Shown one piece after another: positions 26,746-35,492 of a DNA stretch of 64,000 nucleotides. Source of the DNA: Streptomyces sp. DH5 (GTDB lineage Bacteria; Actinomycetota; Actinomycetes; Streptomycetales; Streptomycetaceae); assembly GCF_020873915.1 (NCBI RefSeq), contig NZ_JAHWGP010000001.1:401787-465786 (forward strand), given 5' to 3'. The notes under the pieces are model-generated. The model was given only the letters and a program-made list of their open reading frames with translations. It was not told where the DNA came from and made no database searches. A program made the position numbers and the translations under genes. Position 1 is the first letter of the stretch; each line of letters starts with the position of its first letter.

Positions 26746-28308
26746 TTACGTCCGACCCGCCGGCTCCGTCGGGGCGGCCTCACCCGCAGCCTGCTCGTCA
26801 CCGCCGAGGGCACCGACGTGCCGCAGGACGACGCCGGAGAGGAACGAGAGCACCAGGGTGCACACCGCGGCGACGAGCATGGCGGTGTTCAGCCCGGCGG
26901 TGGCCGCCTCCTTGGCCGTCTCGAACCAGCCGTCGGGCATCTGCCGTGCCGACGCCGCCGCGCCGGCGAGGCTGTCGCCTGCCGCTTCGGCGACCTCGGG
27001 TGGCGTACCGGCGGGGATCTCGCCGTCGATGCGGCTGCGGTAGACCGCGGTGGCCAGGCTGCCCAACACCGCCACGCCCAGGGCGAGGCCCAGTTCTTGG
27101 ACGGTCTCCGACATCGCCGAGGCCGAACCGGCCCTCTCCGGCGGTGCGGCCCCGACCACCAGGTCCGTGCCCAGGGCCGCGATCGCCCCCAGCCCGAGGT
27201 AGACGAGACCGAAACCGATCACCATCAGGGCGACACCGTCCGAGGCGTCGACCTGGGTGAGCAGCACGTACCCGACCATGGAGAGCGCCAGCGTGGCGGC
27301 CACCACGATGCCCGGGGGCACGTGGCGCGCGACCAGCGGCGCCCCGAGCGCGGCCAGGAACATCAGCAGCGCGGGCGGTCCCATCCAGAGCCCGGCCTCG
27401 ACCGGAGGCAACCCCTCGACGAACTGGAGCTGCTGTGTGATCAGCAGCATGGATCCGCCGACGCCGACAAGGCCGGTCAGCAAGACGCCCAGCGCGGCGC
27501 TGAAGGTGCGGTCGGTGAAGAGACGTACGTCCAGCAGCGGGCTCGCCAGCTTGCCCTGACGCCGGACGAACACCACCGCGAAGGCCAGTCCGATGGCCGT
27601 GGCGGCGATCGTGAGGCCGTCCGGGCCGTCCTTGGCGAACCGCTTCACCGCGAAGATCACCGGCAGGATCGCGACCAGCGACAGCACAACGCTGAGCAGG
27701 TCGAACCGGCCGCTGTGCGGTGCCCGGTACTCGGGAACCAGCAGGGGGGCAGCCACCAGCAGCACGACGGCGACCGGGACCGCGAGGAGGAACACCGAAC
27801 CCCACCAGAAGTGGTTCAGCATCGCGCCGCCGACCACCGGACCGAGCGCCATGCCGAGCGCGAAGCTCGTCGCCCAGACGCCGATGGCAAGCGATCGCCG
27901 ACGCTCGTCGGTGAACATGTTGCTGATCAGTGCCAGGGTGGACGGCATGAGGGTGGCGCCGGCGATCCCGAGGGCCGCACGCGCGGCGATGAGCATCCCG
28001 GCGCTGGTGGAGCAGGCGGCCAGTACGGAGACGACCCCGAAGGCGGCGGCCCCGAGCATCAGCAGCCGGCGCCTGCCGATGCGATCGCCCAAGGTGCCCA
28101 TGGTGACCAGGAAGCCGGCGATCATGAAGCCGTAGGCGTCCATGATCCACAGCTCTTCGGTGCCACTCGGGTGCAGGTCCTCGGCCAGCGAGGGAAGGGC
28201 GAGGTACAGCACGGTGACGTCGAGGCCCAGCAGCACGGTGGGCAACGAAAGGACCGCCAGGCCGCCCCACTCCCGGGCACCCGCCCCGCGTACGGCCGTC
28301 GTGCTCAT
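26746..28308 (-). CDS. MFS drug exporter, DHA2 (14-TM) type
   Basis: Integral membrane proton-coupled exporter of 520 residues. It has 14 hydrophobic segments, motif A as GTLGDRIGRRRLL near residue 75, ARAALGIAGATLMPSTLALI near 108, and motif C ALGMALGPVVGGAML near 150. The profile matches the EmrB/QacA family. It diverges from a large BTAD/NB-ARC regulator 93 bp away, suggesting regulated export of an antibiotic or toxic compound. ATG 28308 sits behind a weak GGGGG site. No biosynthetic genes are adjacent. Confidence 0.9.
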   Translation of the reverse strand: MSTTAVRGAGAREWGGLAVLSLPTVLLGLDVTVLYLALPSLAEDLHPSGTEELWIMDAYGFMIAGFLVTMGTLGDRIGRRRLLMLGAAAFGVVSVLAACSTSAGMLIAARAALGIAGATLMPSTLALISNMFTDERRRSLAIGVWATSFALGMALGPVVGGAMLNHFWWGSVFLLAVPVAVVLLVAAPLLVPEYRAPHSGRFDLLSVVLSLVAILPVIFAVKRFAKDGPDGLTIAATAIGLAFAVVFVRRQGKLASPLLDVRLFTDRTFSAALGVLLTGLVGVGGSMLLITQQLQFVEGLPPVEAGLWMGPPALLMFLAALGAPLVARHVPPGIVVAATLALSMVGYVLLTQVDASDGVALMVIGFGLVYLGLGAIAALGTDLVVGAAPPERAGSASAMSETVQELGLALGVAVLGSLATAVYRSRIDGEIPAGTPPEVAEAAGDSLAGAAASARQMPDGWFETAKEAATAGLNTAMLVAAVCTLVLSFLSGVVLRHVGALGGDEQAAGEAAPTEPAGRT

Positions 28309-28353
28309 GGAACCCCCATGGTCGGTCCGAGAACGTTCCTCACCACTGTGCCG

Positions 28354-28379
28354 ACCCTCACGCACGATTTCCTGAGGGT
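28354..28379. promoter_or_regulatory. Inverted repeat between MFS and BTAD genes
   Basis: ACCCTCA (28354-28360) and TGAGGGT (28373-28379) form a perfect 7-bp inverted repeat with a 12-bp spacer in the shared promoter gap. It is a candidate operator for the divergent pair; the BTAD protein is the obvious candidate ligand, although SARP-type proteins more often use direct repeats. Confidence 0.5.
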
Positions 28380-28389
28380 CACCCGGAGA

Positions 28390-28395
28390 TACACT
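28390..28395 (+). promoter_or_regulatory. -10 element of a probably leaderless BTAD transcript
   Basis: TACACT ends 6 nt before ATG 28402, so transcription would start at or next to the start codon. No ribosome-binding site precedes the ATG, which agrees with a leaderless mRNA, common in actinobacteria. Confidence 0.5.
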
Positions 28396-28401
28396 GCGGG
28401 C

Positions 28402-31239
28402 ATGCGCTACGGGGTGCTCGGCCCGCTGGCCGTCTGGGACGCCGAGGGGCGACCGGTCAAGGTGCCCGAAGTGAAGGTGCGCGCCCTGCTGGCGGACCTG
28501 CTGGTGCACGGAGGCGGCCCGGTCCCGGCGGACCGCCTGATCGACGACCTGTGGGCGGGCAACCCGCCGGGCGGCTCGGCCAATACGCTGCAGACCAAGA
28601 TCTCCCAGCTGCGCCGTGTGCTGGGCAGGGAGCAGGTGATCCGCGAACCCACCGGCTACCGGCTGCTGTTCACCGATGGCGCGCTCGACGCGACGCGCTT
28701 CCAGGAACTGGCCGAGCGCGCCCGCGCGCACCAGGAGCCGGTGGCGCAAGCGAGTCTGTTCGCCGAGGCACTCGCGTTGTGGCGGGGGCCGGCCTACGCC
28801 GACGTGGCCGAGTGTCTCTTCGCCCGCGGTGAGGCCGCCCGGCTCGAGGAGCTGCGCCTCGGCGTCGTCGAGGACCAGGCCGAGGTGCGGCTGGCACTGG
28901 GTCAACATGCTGCGCTGGCTGCGGAGTTGACCGAGCCGGTGGCCCGGAACCCGCTTCGGGAACGGCTGCGCATGCTTCACATGCGCTCCCTGTACCGGGC
29001 CGGACGGCAGGGTGACGCGCTGCGGAGCTTCCAGCAACTGCGGCGCCGGCTGGCGGAGGAACTGGGAGTCTCACCCGGGCCGGAGGTCTCCGCGCTGCAC
29101 GAGGCGATGCTGCGTCAGGAGCCGGGGCTCGCCGCGCCCGTAGTCGAGTCGCTGTCCTGCCGCACCAATCTGCCCACACCACTGACCCCCCTGATCGGGC
29201 GGTGCCCGGCGGTCGAGCAGGTGCGCGCGCGGCTGACTCCGGGCGCGAGGAGCCGCCTCGTCACGCTCACCGGTCTGGGCGGGGTGGGCAAGACACGGCT
29301 GGCGATCGCCGCGGCACGCGACGTGGCCGAGCGGTTCGCCGACGGCGTGTGGCTGATCGAACTGGCCGGTCTGCACGCCACGGCGAGCCAGGACGACGTC
29401 GCCGAGCGGGTCATCACGACACTGGGCCTGTGCGACACCGCGGCGACGGAGCCGGACCTCGAGGACCTGGTGGGCTGGCTGTGCCGGGCGGTGGCCGGCA
29501 AGCAGCTGCTGATCCTGCTGGACAACTGTGAACACCTCGTCGAGCCGGTCGCCGTGCTCGCCGGAGCCCTGCTCTCGGCAGTCCCCGCGGGCCACCTGCT
29601 GGTCACCAGTCAGCAAGCCCTCGACATCCCCGGAGAGCTGGTGCATCCGGTACCTCCGCTGGCACTGCCGGAGCGCGCCGACGCGGAGGCGGTCGCCCGG
29701 TCAGGCGCCGTCCGGCTCTTCGTGGAACGAGCGGCGGCGGCGGCGCCCGGTTTCACCCTCGACGCGGACAACGCGGCGGCCGTCGCCGCCATCTGCCGCC
29801 GCCTCGACGGCATCCCGCTCGCGCTGGAACTCATGGCGCCCCGGCTCCGTACGCTGAGCCCGCAGGAGCTCGCCGCCTGCCTGGACGACCGGTTGGCGCC
29901 GCCCGCAGCCCGGATGCGAGGGCTTCCGGCCCGGCAGCAGACGCTGCGCGGCATGCTCGACTGGAGCTGGCACCTGCTGCCCCCGGACGAGCGGACCGTA
30001 CTGCGTCGTCTCGCCGTGCACGCCGACGGCTGCACCCTGCCGTTCGCCGAAGCGGTCTGCGCCGATGCGGACCTGGGCCCCGAGCGGGTGCCCGACCTGC
30101 TGTCCCGGCTGGTGGACCGCTCACTGGTAGTGCGTCAGGCGAACCGCTTCCGCCTGCTCGAATCGGTGGCCGCCTACTGCGGGGAACGGCTGGCGGAGGC
30201 AGGAGAGGAAGCCACCGTCCGGGCACGGTTCGTCCGCATCCACACCGAGGCGGCCGAGCGGGAGAGCGAACTGCTGCGCGGTCCGGACCAGCAGCGCTGC
30301 CTGGAACGTCTGGACGCGGAGGCCGTCAACCTGCGCCGCGCCCTGGGTCTCGCGGTCGCCGGGGACGCCCCGGGGTACGCGGTGCGGCTGGTGAACGCGC
30401 TGGCCTGGTACTGGTTCCTGCGCGGGCGGAACACCGAGGCCCGAAGGTCGCTCCACACGGCGCTGGCCGCTGACGGCGAGACCGGTCCGGCCGCGCGCCG
30501 GACGGCGCAGGCCTGGCTGACCGGCTTCGAGTTGCGCACCTCGTCGGCGGACGTGGCACCGGTCGTCGCGGACGCGGGCCCCGCGTCGGGAGTCGGCGAT
30601 CCGGTGCTGCGCGCCCGGTTGCAGTGGTTCGTGGGCACCGGCCTGCTCGGCCGCGGCCGGCACCTGGAGGGGCGGCGGCTGGTGGCGGCGAGCCTGGCCG
30701 GCGCGCGCGCCGCCCGGGACCGCTGGGGCGAGGCCGCGGCGCTGGTGGAGCTGGCAGGCCACACTCCGGCGGAGGGCCGCGACCAGGCGGAACTGGGCGC
30801 CGCGCTGTTCCAGGAGCTCGGTGACCGCTGGGGTCAGTTGCGGGCCACCCGGGCCCAGGCGCTGGCGGCCGAACACGACGGGGACCGGGTGCGGACCGAG
30901 CGGCTGCACCGGGCAGGACTCCTGGTGGCCGAGGAGCTCGGGTTGTGGACCGAGGCCGTCGAGACGCTGACCTGGCTGGGCAGGACCGCGCTGGCGGCCG
31001 GCCACGCCCGGCAGGCTGCGGAACTGTACGAGCGCGCGCTGTCCGTGTCGGCCGAACGGGCCTACGGCCGGGGCGAGGTCCGCGCCGAGATCGGCCTGGG
31101 GCTCGCCGCACGCCTGCGCGGCGACCGGGAGGCCGCCCGGCGCCACCTGAACCGGGCACTGGCCAAGAGCCCCGCACCGGACCACGCCGCCGAGGCCGCG
31201 GCCGCGCTCGCGGAACTGGAGTTCGTCCCCCGGGCGTGA
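28402..31239 (+). CDS. AfsR/SARP-type regulator with BTAD, NB-ARC and TPR-like domains
   Basis: Large cytoplasmic transcription regulator of 945 residues. Residues 1-90 are an OmpR-like DNA-binding domain (MRYGVLGPLAVWDAEGRPV, then NTLQTKISQLRRVLG). Residues 95-240 are the BTAD domain. Residues 255-560 are an NB-ARC ATPase with P-loop GLGGVGKTR near 291, a Walker-B-like LLILLDNCEH near 372, and IPLALELMAPRL. The C-terminal 350 residues are alpha-solenoid repeats. The domain order matches AfsR-like activators. It probably controls the divergent MFS exporter. Much longer in-frame upstream sequence exists, but this ATG fits the domain start. Confidence 0.9.
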   Translation: MRYGVLGPLAVWDAEGRPVKVPEVKVRALLADLLVHGGGPVPADRLIDDLWAGNPPGGSANTLQTKISQLRRVLGREQVIREPTGYRLLFTDGALDATRFQELAERARAHQEPVAQASLFAEALALWRGPAYADVAECLFARGEAARLEELRLGVVEDQAEVRLALGQHAALAAELTEPVARNPLRERLRMLHMRSLYRAGRQGDALRSFQQLRRRLAEELGVSPGPEVSALHEAMLRQEPGLAAPVVESLSCRTNLPTPLTPLIGRCPAVEQVRARLTPGARSRLVTLTGLGGVGKTRLAIAAARDVAERFADGVWLIELAGLHATASQDDVAERVITTLGLCDTAATEPDLEDLVGWLCRAVAGKQLLILLDNCEHLVEPVAVLAGALLSAVPAGHLLVTSQQALDIPGELVHPVPPLALPERADAEAVARSGAVRLFVERAAAAAPGFTLDADNAAAVAAICRRLDGIPLALELMAPRLRTLSPQELAACLDDRLAPPAARMRGLPARQQTLRGMLDWSWHLLPPDERTVLRRLAVHADGCTLPFAEAVCADADLGPERVPDLLSRLVDRSLVVRQANRFRLLESVAAYCGERLAEAGEEATVRARFVRIHTEAAERESELLRGPDQQRCLERLDAEAVNLRRALGLAVAGDAPGYAVRLVNALAWYWFLRGRNTEARRSLHTALAADGETGPAARRTAQAWLTGFELRTSSADVAPVVADAGPASGVGDPVLRARLQWFVGTGLLGRGRHLEGRRLVAASLAGARAARDRWGEAAALVELAGHTPAEGRDQAELGAALFQELGDRWGQLRATRAQALAAEHDGDRVRTERLHRAGLLVAEELGLWTEAVETLTWLGRTALAAGHARQAAELYERALSVSAERAYGRGEVRAEIGLGLAARLRGDREAARRHLNRALAKSPAPDHAAEAAAALAELEFVPRA

Positions 31240-31279
31240 CCGTGTTCCGGTCGGTGAGCTCGGCGTTGGCCACTCGTGG

Positions 31280-31711
31280 TCACAGCAGGACCAGAAGGGT
31301 ACCCATCGTGGCGAGACCTGCCGTCAGTGCGAGCATGACCCTGTTGGACCGCCAGGTGCCTCCGGCCTCCAGGAAGGCGGCATTCTCCGCACCCGCTTCT
31401 CCTTCCGGGTCATAGAGGATCTCGAACTCCTCGCCCACCACGGGGCCGGACTCCGAGGGCTTCACCAACGCGGAGAACGTGTAGCCGCGTCTGTAGTACG
31501 TGCACCTGACCCCCACGGTGACGGTGCCGCGGTAGAGCCGCTCACTGCACACCGCTTGCGTGCGCACTCCACGCCGCAAGAGCTGCCGTTCCCGCTTTTG
31601 CACCGGGAGGTTGAACGCCGTCACGACAGCGAAGGGAGGCGCGACCATCAACATGCCCATCCCGATCGTCAGCTGTGCCTCTGACCAGGCGGACGCGAAC
31701 ATCAGCGTCAT
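31280..31711 (-). CDS. DUF3592-like membrane protein
   Basis: Small membrane protein of 143 residues. Hydrophobic segments lie at about 13-33 and 122-142. Between them is a soluble beta-rich stretch with RGVRTQAVC, VRCTYYRRGYTFSALV and VGEEFEILYDPEGE, typical of DUF3592. AGGAG precedes ATG 31711. It converges with the BTAD gene and starts 3 nt past the DJ-1 gene's stop, so it may be co-transcribed with that. Function unknown. Confidence 0.75.
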   Translation of the reverse strand: MTLMFASAWSEAQLTIGMGMLMVAPPFAVVTAFNLPVQKRERQLLRRGVRTQAVCSERLYRGTVTVGVRCTYYRRGYTFSALVKPSESGPVVGEEFEILYDPEGEAGAENAAFLEAGGTWRSNRVMLALTAGLATMGTLLVLL

Positions 31712-31714
31712 TCC

Positions 31715-32497
31715 TCACTCCTGTCCCGGGTGCGGCTTCGCGACGCCGCCCGGGTGCCGCGCGGTCCAGACGGTGCCGCGGGCCTCGTACTCCAGCATGG
31801 TCTCCAGGCCCAGTGCGGCGTCGACGCCCAGTTCGCGGCGGACCAGCCACAGGGCGAGGTCCAGGCCGGACGTGACGCCGCCGGCGGTCACCAGGTCGCC
31901 GTCGTCGACGACCCGGGCCTTCTTCAGTATGCCGCCCTGCTCGACGAGATCGGCCTGTGCCCGGTGATGGGTGGTGCAGGGGCGGCCGCGGGTGAGACCG
32001 GCGGCGGACAGGAGCATCACACCGGTGCACAGGCCGGCGACGGTCAGTCCCGGGCGTCGGGCAGCGGCCAGGGCCCGGGGCAGGGCGCCCCGGCGGATCT
32101 CGGCCCAGACCCCTGGGTCCTCGCGGCGGGCGTAGCCGCCGCCGGGCACGACGAGGAGGTCCGCCTCCTCGGGGGCCCAGCGGTGGTCGGCGCGGAGCCT
32201 GGTGCCGAAGGCGGCGGTGACGGTCCCGGGACCGTCGAGGGCGACGTACCGCACTTCGACGTCGCGTTCGGTGAAGTGGTCGGAGGCGGAGAGCACTTCG
32301 TAGGGCGCGGCGAGGTCGAGTTCCTCGACGCCCTGGAACAGCACGACCTGTGCCCGCAAGGGGCCACGGCTGCCGGCATCGGACGGCACGGCGGCTCCGG
32401 TCGCCGTGGTGGCGGCGGCCGCGGCGGTGGGGACGCCGCCCGCGAGGCCGGCGGCGCCGAGGGTGGTCGCGGTACGCAGCAGGGTACGTCGGTTCAC
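31715..32497 (-). CDS. DJ-1/PfpI protein with twin-arginine-like signal
   Basis: Glutamine-amidotransferase-like protein of 260 residues. The N-terminus NRRTLLRT plus a hydrophobic Ala-rich stretch looks like a Tat or Sec export signal. The DJ-1/PfpI domain has VVLFQGVEELDLAAPYEVLS near 52, VVPGGGYARRED near 112, the nucleophile elbow GLCTGVMLLSAAGL (Cys near 147), and a His-rich TTHHRAQADL. GTG 32497 follows CAGGAG at good spacing. It is the last of three tandem paralogues; exported DJ-1 proteins are less common than cytosolic ones. Confidence 0.85.
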   Translation of the reverse strand: MNRRTLLRTATTLGAAGLAGGVPTAAAAATTATGAAVPSDAGSRGPLRAQVVLFQGVEELDLAAPYEVLSASDHFTERDVEVRYVALDGPGTVTAAFGTRLRADHRWAPEEADLLVVPGGGYARREDPGVWAEIRRGALPRALAAARRPGLTVAGLCTGVMLLSAAGLTRGRPCTTHHRAQADLVEQGGILKKARVVDDGDLVTAGGVTSGLDLALWLVRRELGVDAALGLETMLEYEARGTVWTARHPGGVAKPHPGQE

Positions 32498-32538
32498 GCG
32501 GTTCTCCTGTCGTTCGTCGCCGACGCGGGTCGCGACGG

Positions 32539-33147
32539 TCAGTGAGCTTGCGGTACGTCTGCGAGGTAGGGCGGTGCGGGGTCGTACTGGATTTCCCGGC
32601 CCACCGCCCGGGCGTGCTCGCGGCCGTGCAGGCGCCCCACGAGCCACAGCGCGCTGTCGATGCCGGCGGACACGCCCTGACTGGTCAGCATCCGGGCGTC
32701 CACGACGTACCGGGCGTCGGAGACGACGGTGACGTCGCCGCGTGACCGCAGCGCCTCCTCGTACTGCCAGTGGGTGGCGACCCGACGGCCGCGCGCCGGG
32801 CCGGCGGCGTGCAGGAGGAAGACGCCGGTGCAGACGCCGACGACCCACCCGGCCCGCGCGGCCTGGGTGCTGATCCATGTGGTGACGCGCGGGTTGTGTG
32901 CTTCGGTCTCGCGGGCGCCGGACCCTCCGGGGATCAGGAGCACGTCGATCGGCGGGTGGTCGTCCAGGGTGTGGTCCGGCAGGACGCGCATTCCCTTGGC
33001 GCAGCGGACGGGGCCGGGGCGTTCGGCGAGGAGCAGAGCGCGGTCCACCCCTTTCCGCAGGGCGGCGGAGGTGGTGAAGACCTCCCAGGGGCCGGCGAAG
33101 TCGAGTTCCTCGGCGGTGTCGAAGAGGAGGATGCCGTAGGTGGTCAT
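32539..33147 (-). CDS. DJ-1/PfpI family protein
   Basis: Cytosolic DJ-1/PfpI-fold protein of 202 residues. Key elements are ILLFDTAEELDFAGPWEVF near residue 5, VLLIPGGSGARE near 69, and the nucleophile elbow VGVCTGVFLLHAAG with Cys near 102 followed by RRVATHWQY. Such proteins include isonitrile hydratases and regulators; DFAGPWEVF resembles the isonitrile hydratase-like subgroup. The RBS is weak, and an upstream in-frame start (33204) exists. Middle gene of a three-gene set. Confidence 0.85.
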   Translation of the reverse strand: MTTYGILLFDTAEELDFAGPWEVFTTSAALRKGVDRALLLAERPGPVRCAKGMRVLPDHTLDDHPPIDVLLIPGGSGARETEAHNPRVTTWISTQAARAGWVVGVCTGVFLLHAAGPARGRRVATHWQYEEALRSRGDVTVVSDARYVVDARMLTSQGVSAGIDSALWLVGRLHGREHARAVGREIQYDPAPPYLADVPQAH

Positions 33148-33232
33148 GGGGAAGCCGTTCGTGTCGGGTGCGGTGCGTGCCAGGGCGGGGAAGCACGGGT
33201 GCATGGCGATGGTGCACCGGCTGCGGCGCCGC

Positions 33233-33859
33233 TCACGCGGTGTTCACGATGCCGCGGCGCTGGTACTCGAGGATCTCCTCGGCGTACAGGGCCGTGCCGG
33301 GCCCGAAGAACCGCTCGATCAGCCAGATTCCCAGGTCGATGCCCGAGGTGACGCCTCCGCAGGTGACCAGGTCGCCGTCGTCGACGACCCGGCCGCCGAC
33401 CACACGACCGCCCTGGGACCGGAGTTCCTCCTGGGCGATGTGGTGGGTGGTGCAGCGGCGTCCGGTCGTCAGGCCGGCGGCGGACAGCAGCATGGTGCCC
33501 GTGCACACCGCGCCCATGACGAGCCCGTCCCGCCGGGCGGCCGCGAGTGCCCGGGGGAGGGTGCCGCGCCGGATCTCCCGCTGGAGGCCGGAGCCCTCGC
33601 CGTAGCCGCCGCCGGGGACGACGACGACGTCGGCGGAGCGCGGTGACCAGGCATCCCGGCAGACGATCTCCATGCCGGCGGAGGTCGTCACCCGGCGGGT
33701 TCCGTCCGCGGTGACGAAGGACTGCACGAGGTGTTCCTCACCGACGATGCCGAACACCTCGATGTGGCCGGCGAAGTCCTGTTCCTCCACTCCGTCGTAG
33801 AGGACGGTGTGGACGCGCAGAGGGCGCGCGGGGCGCGGACGTACGGGCGGGGAAGGCAT
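33233..33859 (-). CDS. DJ-1/PfpI family protein
   Basis: DJ-1/PfpI protein of 208 residues without an export signal. VHTVLYDGVEEQDFAGHIEVFG is near 16, VVVPGGGYGEGS near 76, and the nucleophile elbow AVCTGTMLLSAAGL near 112 is followed by CTTHHIAQEEL. It is more similar to the exported paralogue (TTHH, DDGDLVTCGGVTSGIDLGIWL) than to the middle gene. GGAGG precedes ATG 33859. It is the first of the three co-oriented DJ-1 genes. Confidence 0.85.
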   Translation of the reverse strand: MPSPPVRPRPARPLRVHTVLYDGVEEQDFAGHIEVFGIVGEEHLVQSFVTADGTRRVTTSAGMEIVCRDAWSPRSADVVVVPGGGYGEGSGLQREIRRGTLPRALAAARRDGLVMGAVCTGTMLLSAAGLTTGRRCTTHHIAQEELRSQGGRVVGGRVVDDGDLVTCGGVTSGIDLGIWLIERFFGPGTALYAEEILEYQRRGIVNTA

Positions 33860-34010
33860 GAGAGGGCCTCCGTGAGGACCTGGGGGCGTGTGCCTCACGG
33901 ACCGGGCCGTGGGGCGGGAACGCGTTCAGTCTCCCGGCGGCCGCTTCACGGTGACACCGGCACGCGTGCCCCTGATGCGCAAGATACGGCCAGCCCGACC
34001 CGGGATGTCG

Positions 34011-34958
34011 TCACTGACGGAAAGCGGACCTGTACGCCGACGGTGTCGTACCCACCTGCCGGGCGAAATGATGACGGAGCGTCTCGACGGCCCCGAAACC
34101 AGTGGCCTCGGCGACCCGCGCCAAGGGCAGCTCCGTCGTCTCCAGGAGTTCTCTGGCGCGTTGGACGCGCTGCGCGAGCAGCCATCGCAGCGGCGTGGTG
34201 CCCGTCTGGGCCCGGAAGTGCCGCGCCAGACTACGCCGGCTCATCATCGCGTGCGCCGCGATGTCGGCCAGGGACAGCGGCTCGTTCAACTTGTGGCGCA
34301 TCCACTGCAGCGTCTCGCCCAGATCGGAGGAATCGGTCCCGGGTGCGCGGTACTCGATGAACTGGGCCTGTCCACCCGTCCGTTGAGGGGGCATGACCAG
34401 CATCCGCGCGGCACTCGCGGCGGCCGCGGCACCGTGGTCGCGGCGCACCAGGTGCAGGCACAGATCCAGGCCCGCGGCGATACCGGCCGACGTGAGCACC
34501 GTGCCCTCGTCCACGTACAGCACCGACGGATCCACGTCGATGCCCGGGAACCGTTCGGCCAACGTGCCGGCGAACCGCCAGTGCGTCGTCGCCCTGCGGC
34601 CCTCGAGCAGTCCGGCATGCGCGAGCGCGAAGGCCCCCGTGCAGATCGAAGCGACACGCGCCCCGCCGTCCGCCGCCCTCCGCAGCAGTCGTAACGCACG
34701 GGGATCCGGGGTGGCGTCGACGGGGATGCCGGGCACGATGACGGTGTCCGCACCGAGAGCGTCGTCCCAGCGGTACGAGGAGGAGACCCGGAACGGCGCA
34801 GTGGGACCGGCCGTGGCCGCCGTCTCGTGATCGACGCAGACACGGACCTCGTAGGCCGGCGATCCTCCGGGATCGGTGACGAGCGCGAACACCTGGCAGG
34901 GAATGGCGAGATCGAAGGCCGACACCTCGTCGAGCGCGAGAATCGCAACACTGTGCAT
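34011..34958 (-). CDS. GlxA-type AraC regulator with DJ-1-like N-terminal domain
   Basis: Transcriptional regulator of 315 residues. Residues 1-190 form a DJ-1/PfpI-like sensor (AILALDEVSAFDLAIPCQVF, TVIVPGIPVD, and the elbow ASICTGAFALAHAGLLEGRRATTHW). Residues 215-310 form an AraC DNA-binding domain with two HTH units (SLADIAAHAMMSRRSLARHF, LARVAEATGFGAVETLRHHF). ATG 34958 fits the family N-terminus MHSVAI; GTG 34976 is also in frame. It lies upstream of three DJ-1 genes on the same strand and probably regulates them. A tiny ORF with a strong RBS ends just before its start. Confidence 0.88.
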   Translation of the reverse strand: MHSVAILALDEVSAFDLAIPCQVFALVTDPGGSPAYEVRVCVDHETAATAGPTAPFRVSSSYRWDDALGADTVIVPGIPVDATPDPRALRLLRRAADGGARVASICTGAFALAHAGLLEGRRATTHWRFAGTLAERFPGIDVDPSVLYVDEGTVLTSAGIAAGLDLCLHLVRRDHGAAAAASAARMLVMPPQRTGGQAQFIEYRAPGTDSSDLGETLQWMRHKLNEPLSLADIAAHAMMSRRSLARHFRAQTGTTPLRWLLAQRVQRARELLETTELPLARVAEATGFGAVETLRHHFARQVGTTPSAYRSAFRQ

Positions 34959-34968
34959 GCGCCCGAGA

Positions 34969-34992
34969 CTATGCACCGCCGGTACGACTCAT
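34969..34992 (-). CDS. 7-codon leader ORF before the GlxA-type gene
   Basis: ATG at 34992 with an AAGGAG site at good spacing encodes MSRTGGA and stops with TAG 10 nt before the regulator's ATG. The strong RBS belongs to this ORF rather than to the regulator, which has none of its own, so translation of the regulator may depend on reinitiation. Supported only by position and RBS. Confidence 0.4.
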   Translation of the reverse strand: MSRTGGA

Positions 34993-35492
34993 GGTGGCTC
35001 CTTCCGGACTCCGAGGGTTCCGGCAGGCCGGGCCTGTCGCGGTGACGACGGGCAGGACGCCTGGATCGGGACCGGCCGTGTGAGATCTCGTGAGAGATGA
35101 GAGGGGCTGACGGGTGAGCGGGACACCACCGACCACCCCGCGACACCGATGTGACGGGCCGACAGACGCGCCCGTGCTGATCCTGGGCCCCTCCCCGGAC
35201 ACCACACGCAGGAACGGTCCGCCGCCGTACGGACCGGTGATCGCCGCATCGGACCCCCGCGGAGGTTCGCCGGGGCGGAGGACAGAGCACCGGCAGCCGG
35301 CCGACGGCGCGGGCGCAGGCACAGGTTGATCCTGCAACCACGACCCCGCCGGAAAGATCGCCTTCACGGCCGTCGCAGCCGTCGCCGTCACCCTGATGTG
35401 CACCCCACCGGTGCGCCGCCCCCGTCGCCGAGAACACACCCGTACCCAGCCACTACGTCGCAGTCCGCCTCTACGGCGGGGGGCAGGAGCCG
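34993..35492. other. Intergenic region upstream of the GlxA-type gene
   Basis: No complete gene was recognised. A Val/Ala-rich stretch on the plus strand at about 35355-35400 reads like part of a signal peptide (IAFTAVAAVAVTLM) but has no start or continuing domain. The segment next to 34993 should hold the regulator's promoter. Confidence 0.4.

Noticed and set aside
25990-31239. A 1749-codon plus-strand ORF
   Set aside because: Only the part from ATG 28402 has recognisable domains and a promoter; the upstream 800 codons are antisense to the MFS gene and out of frame with the WYL gene.
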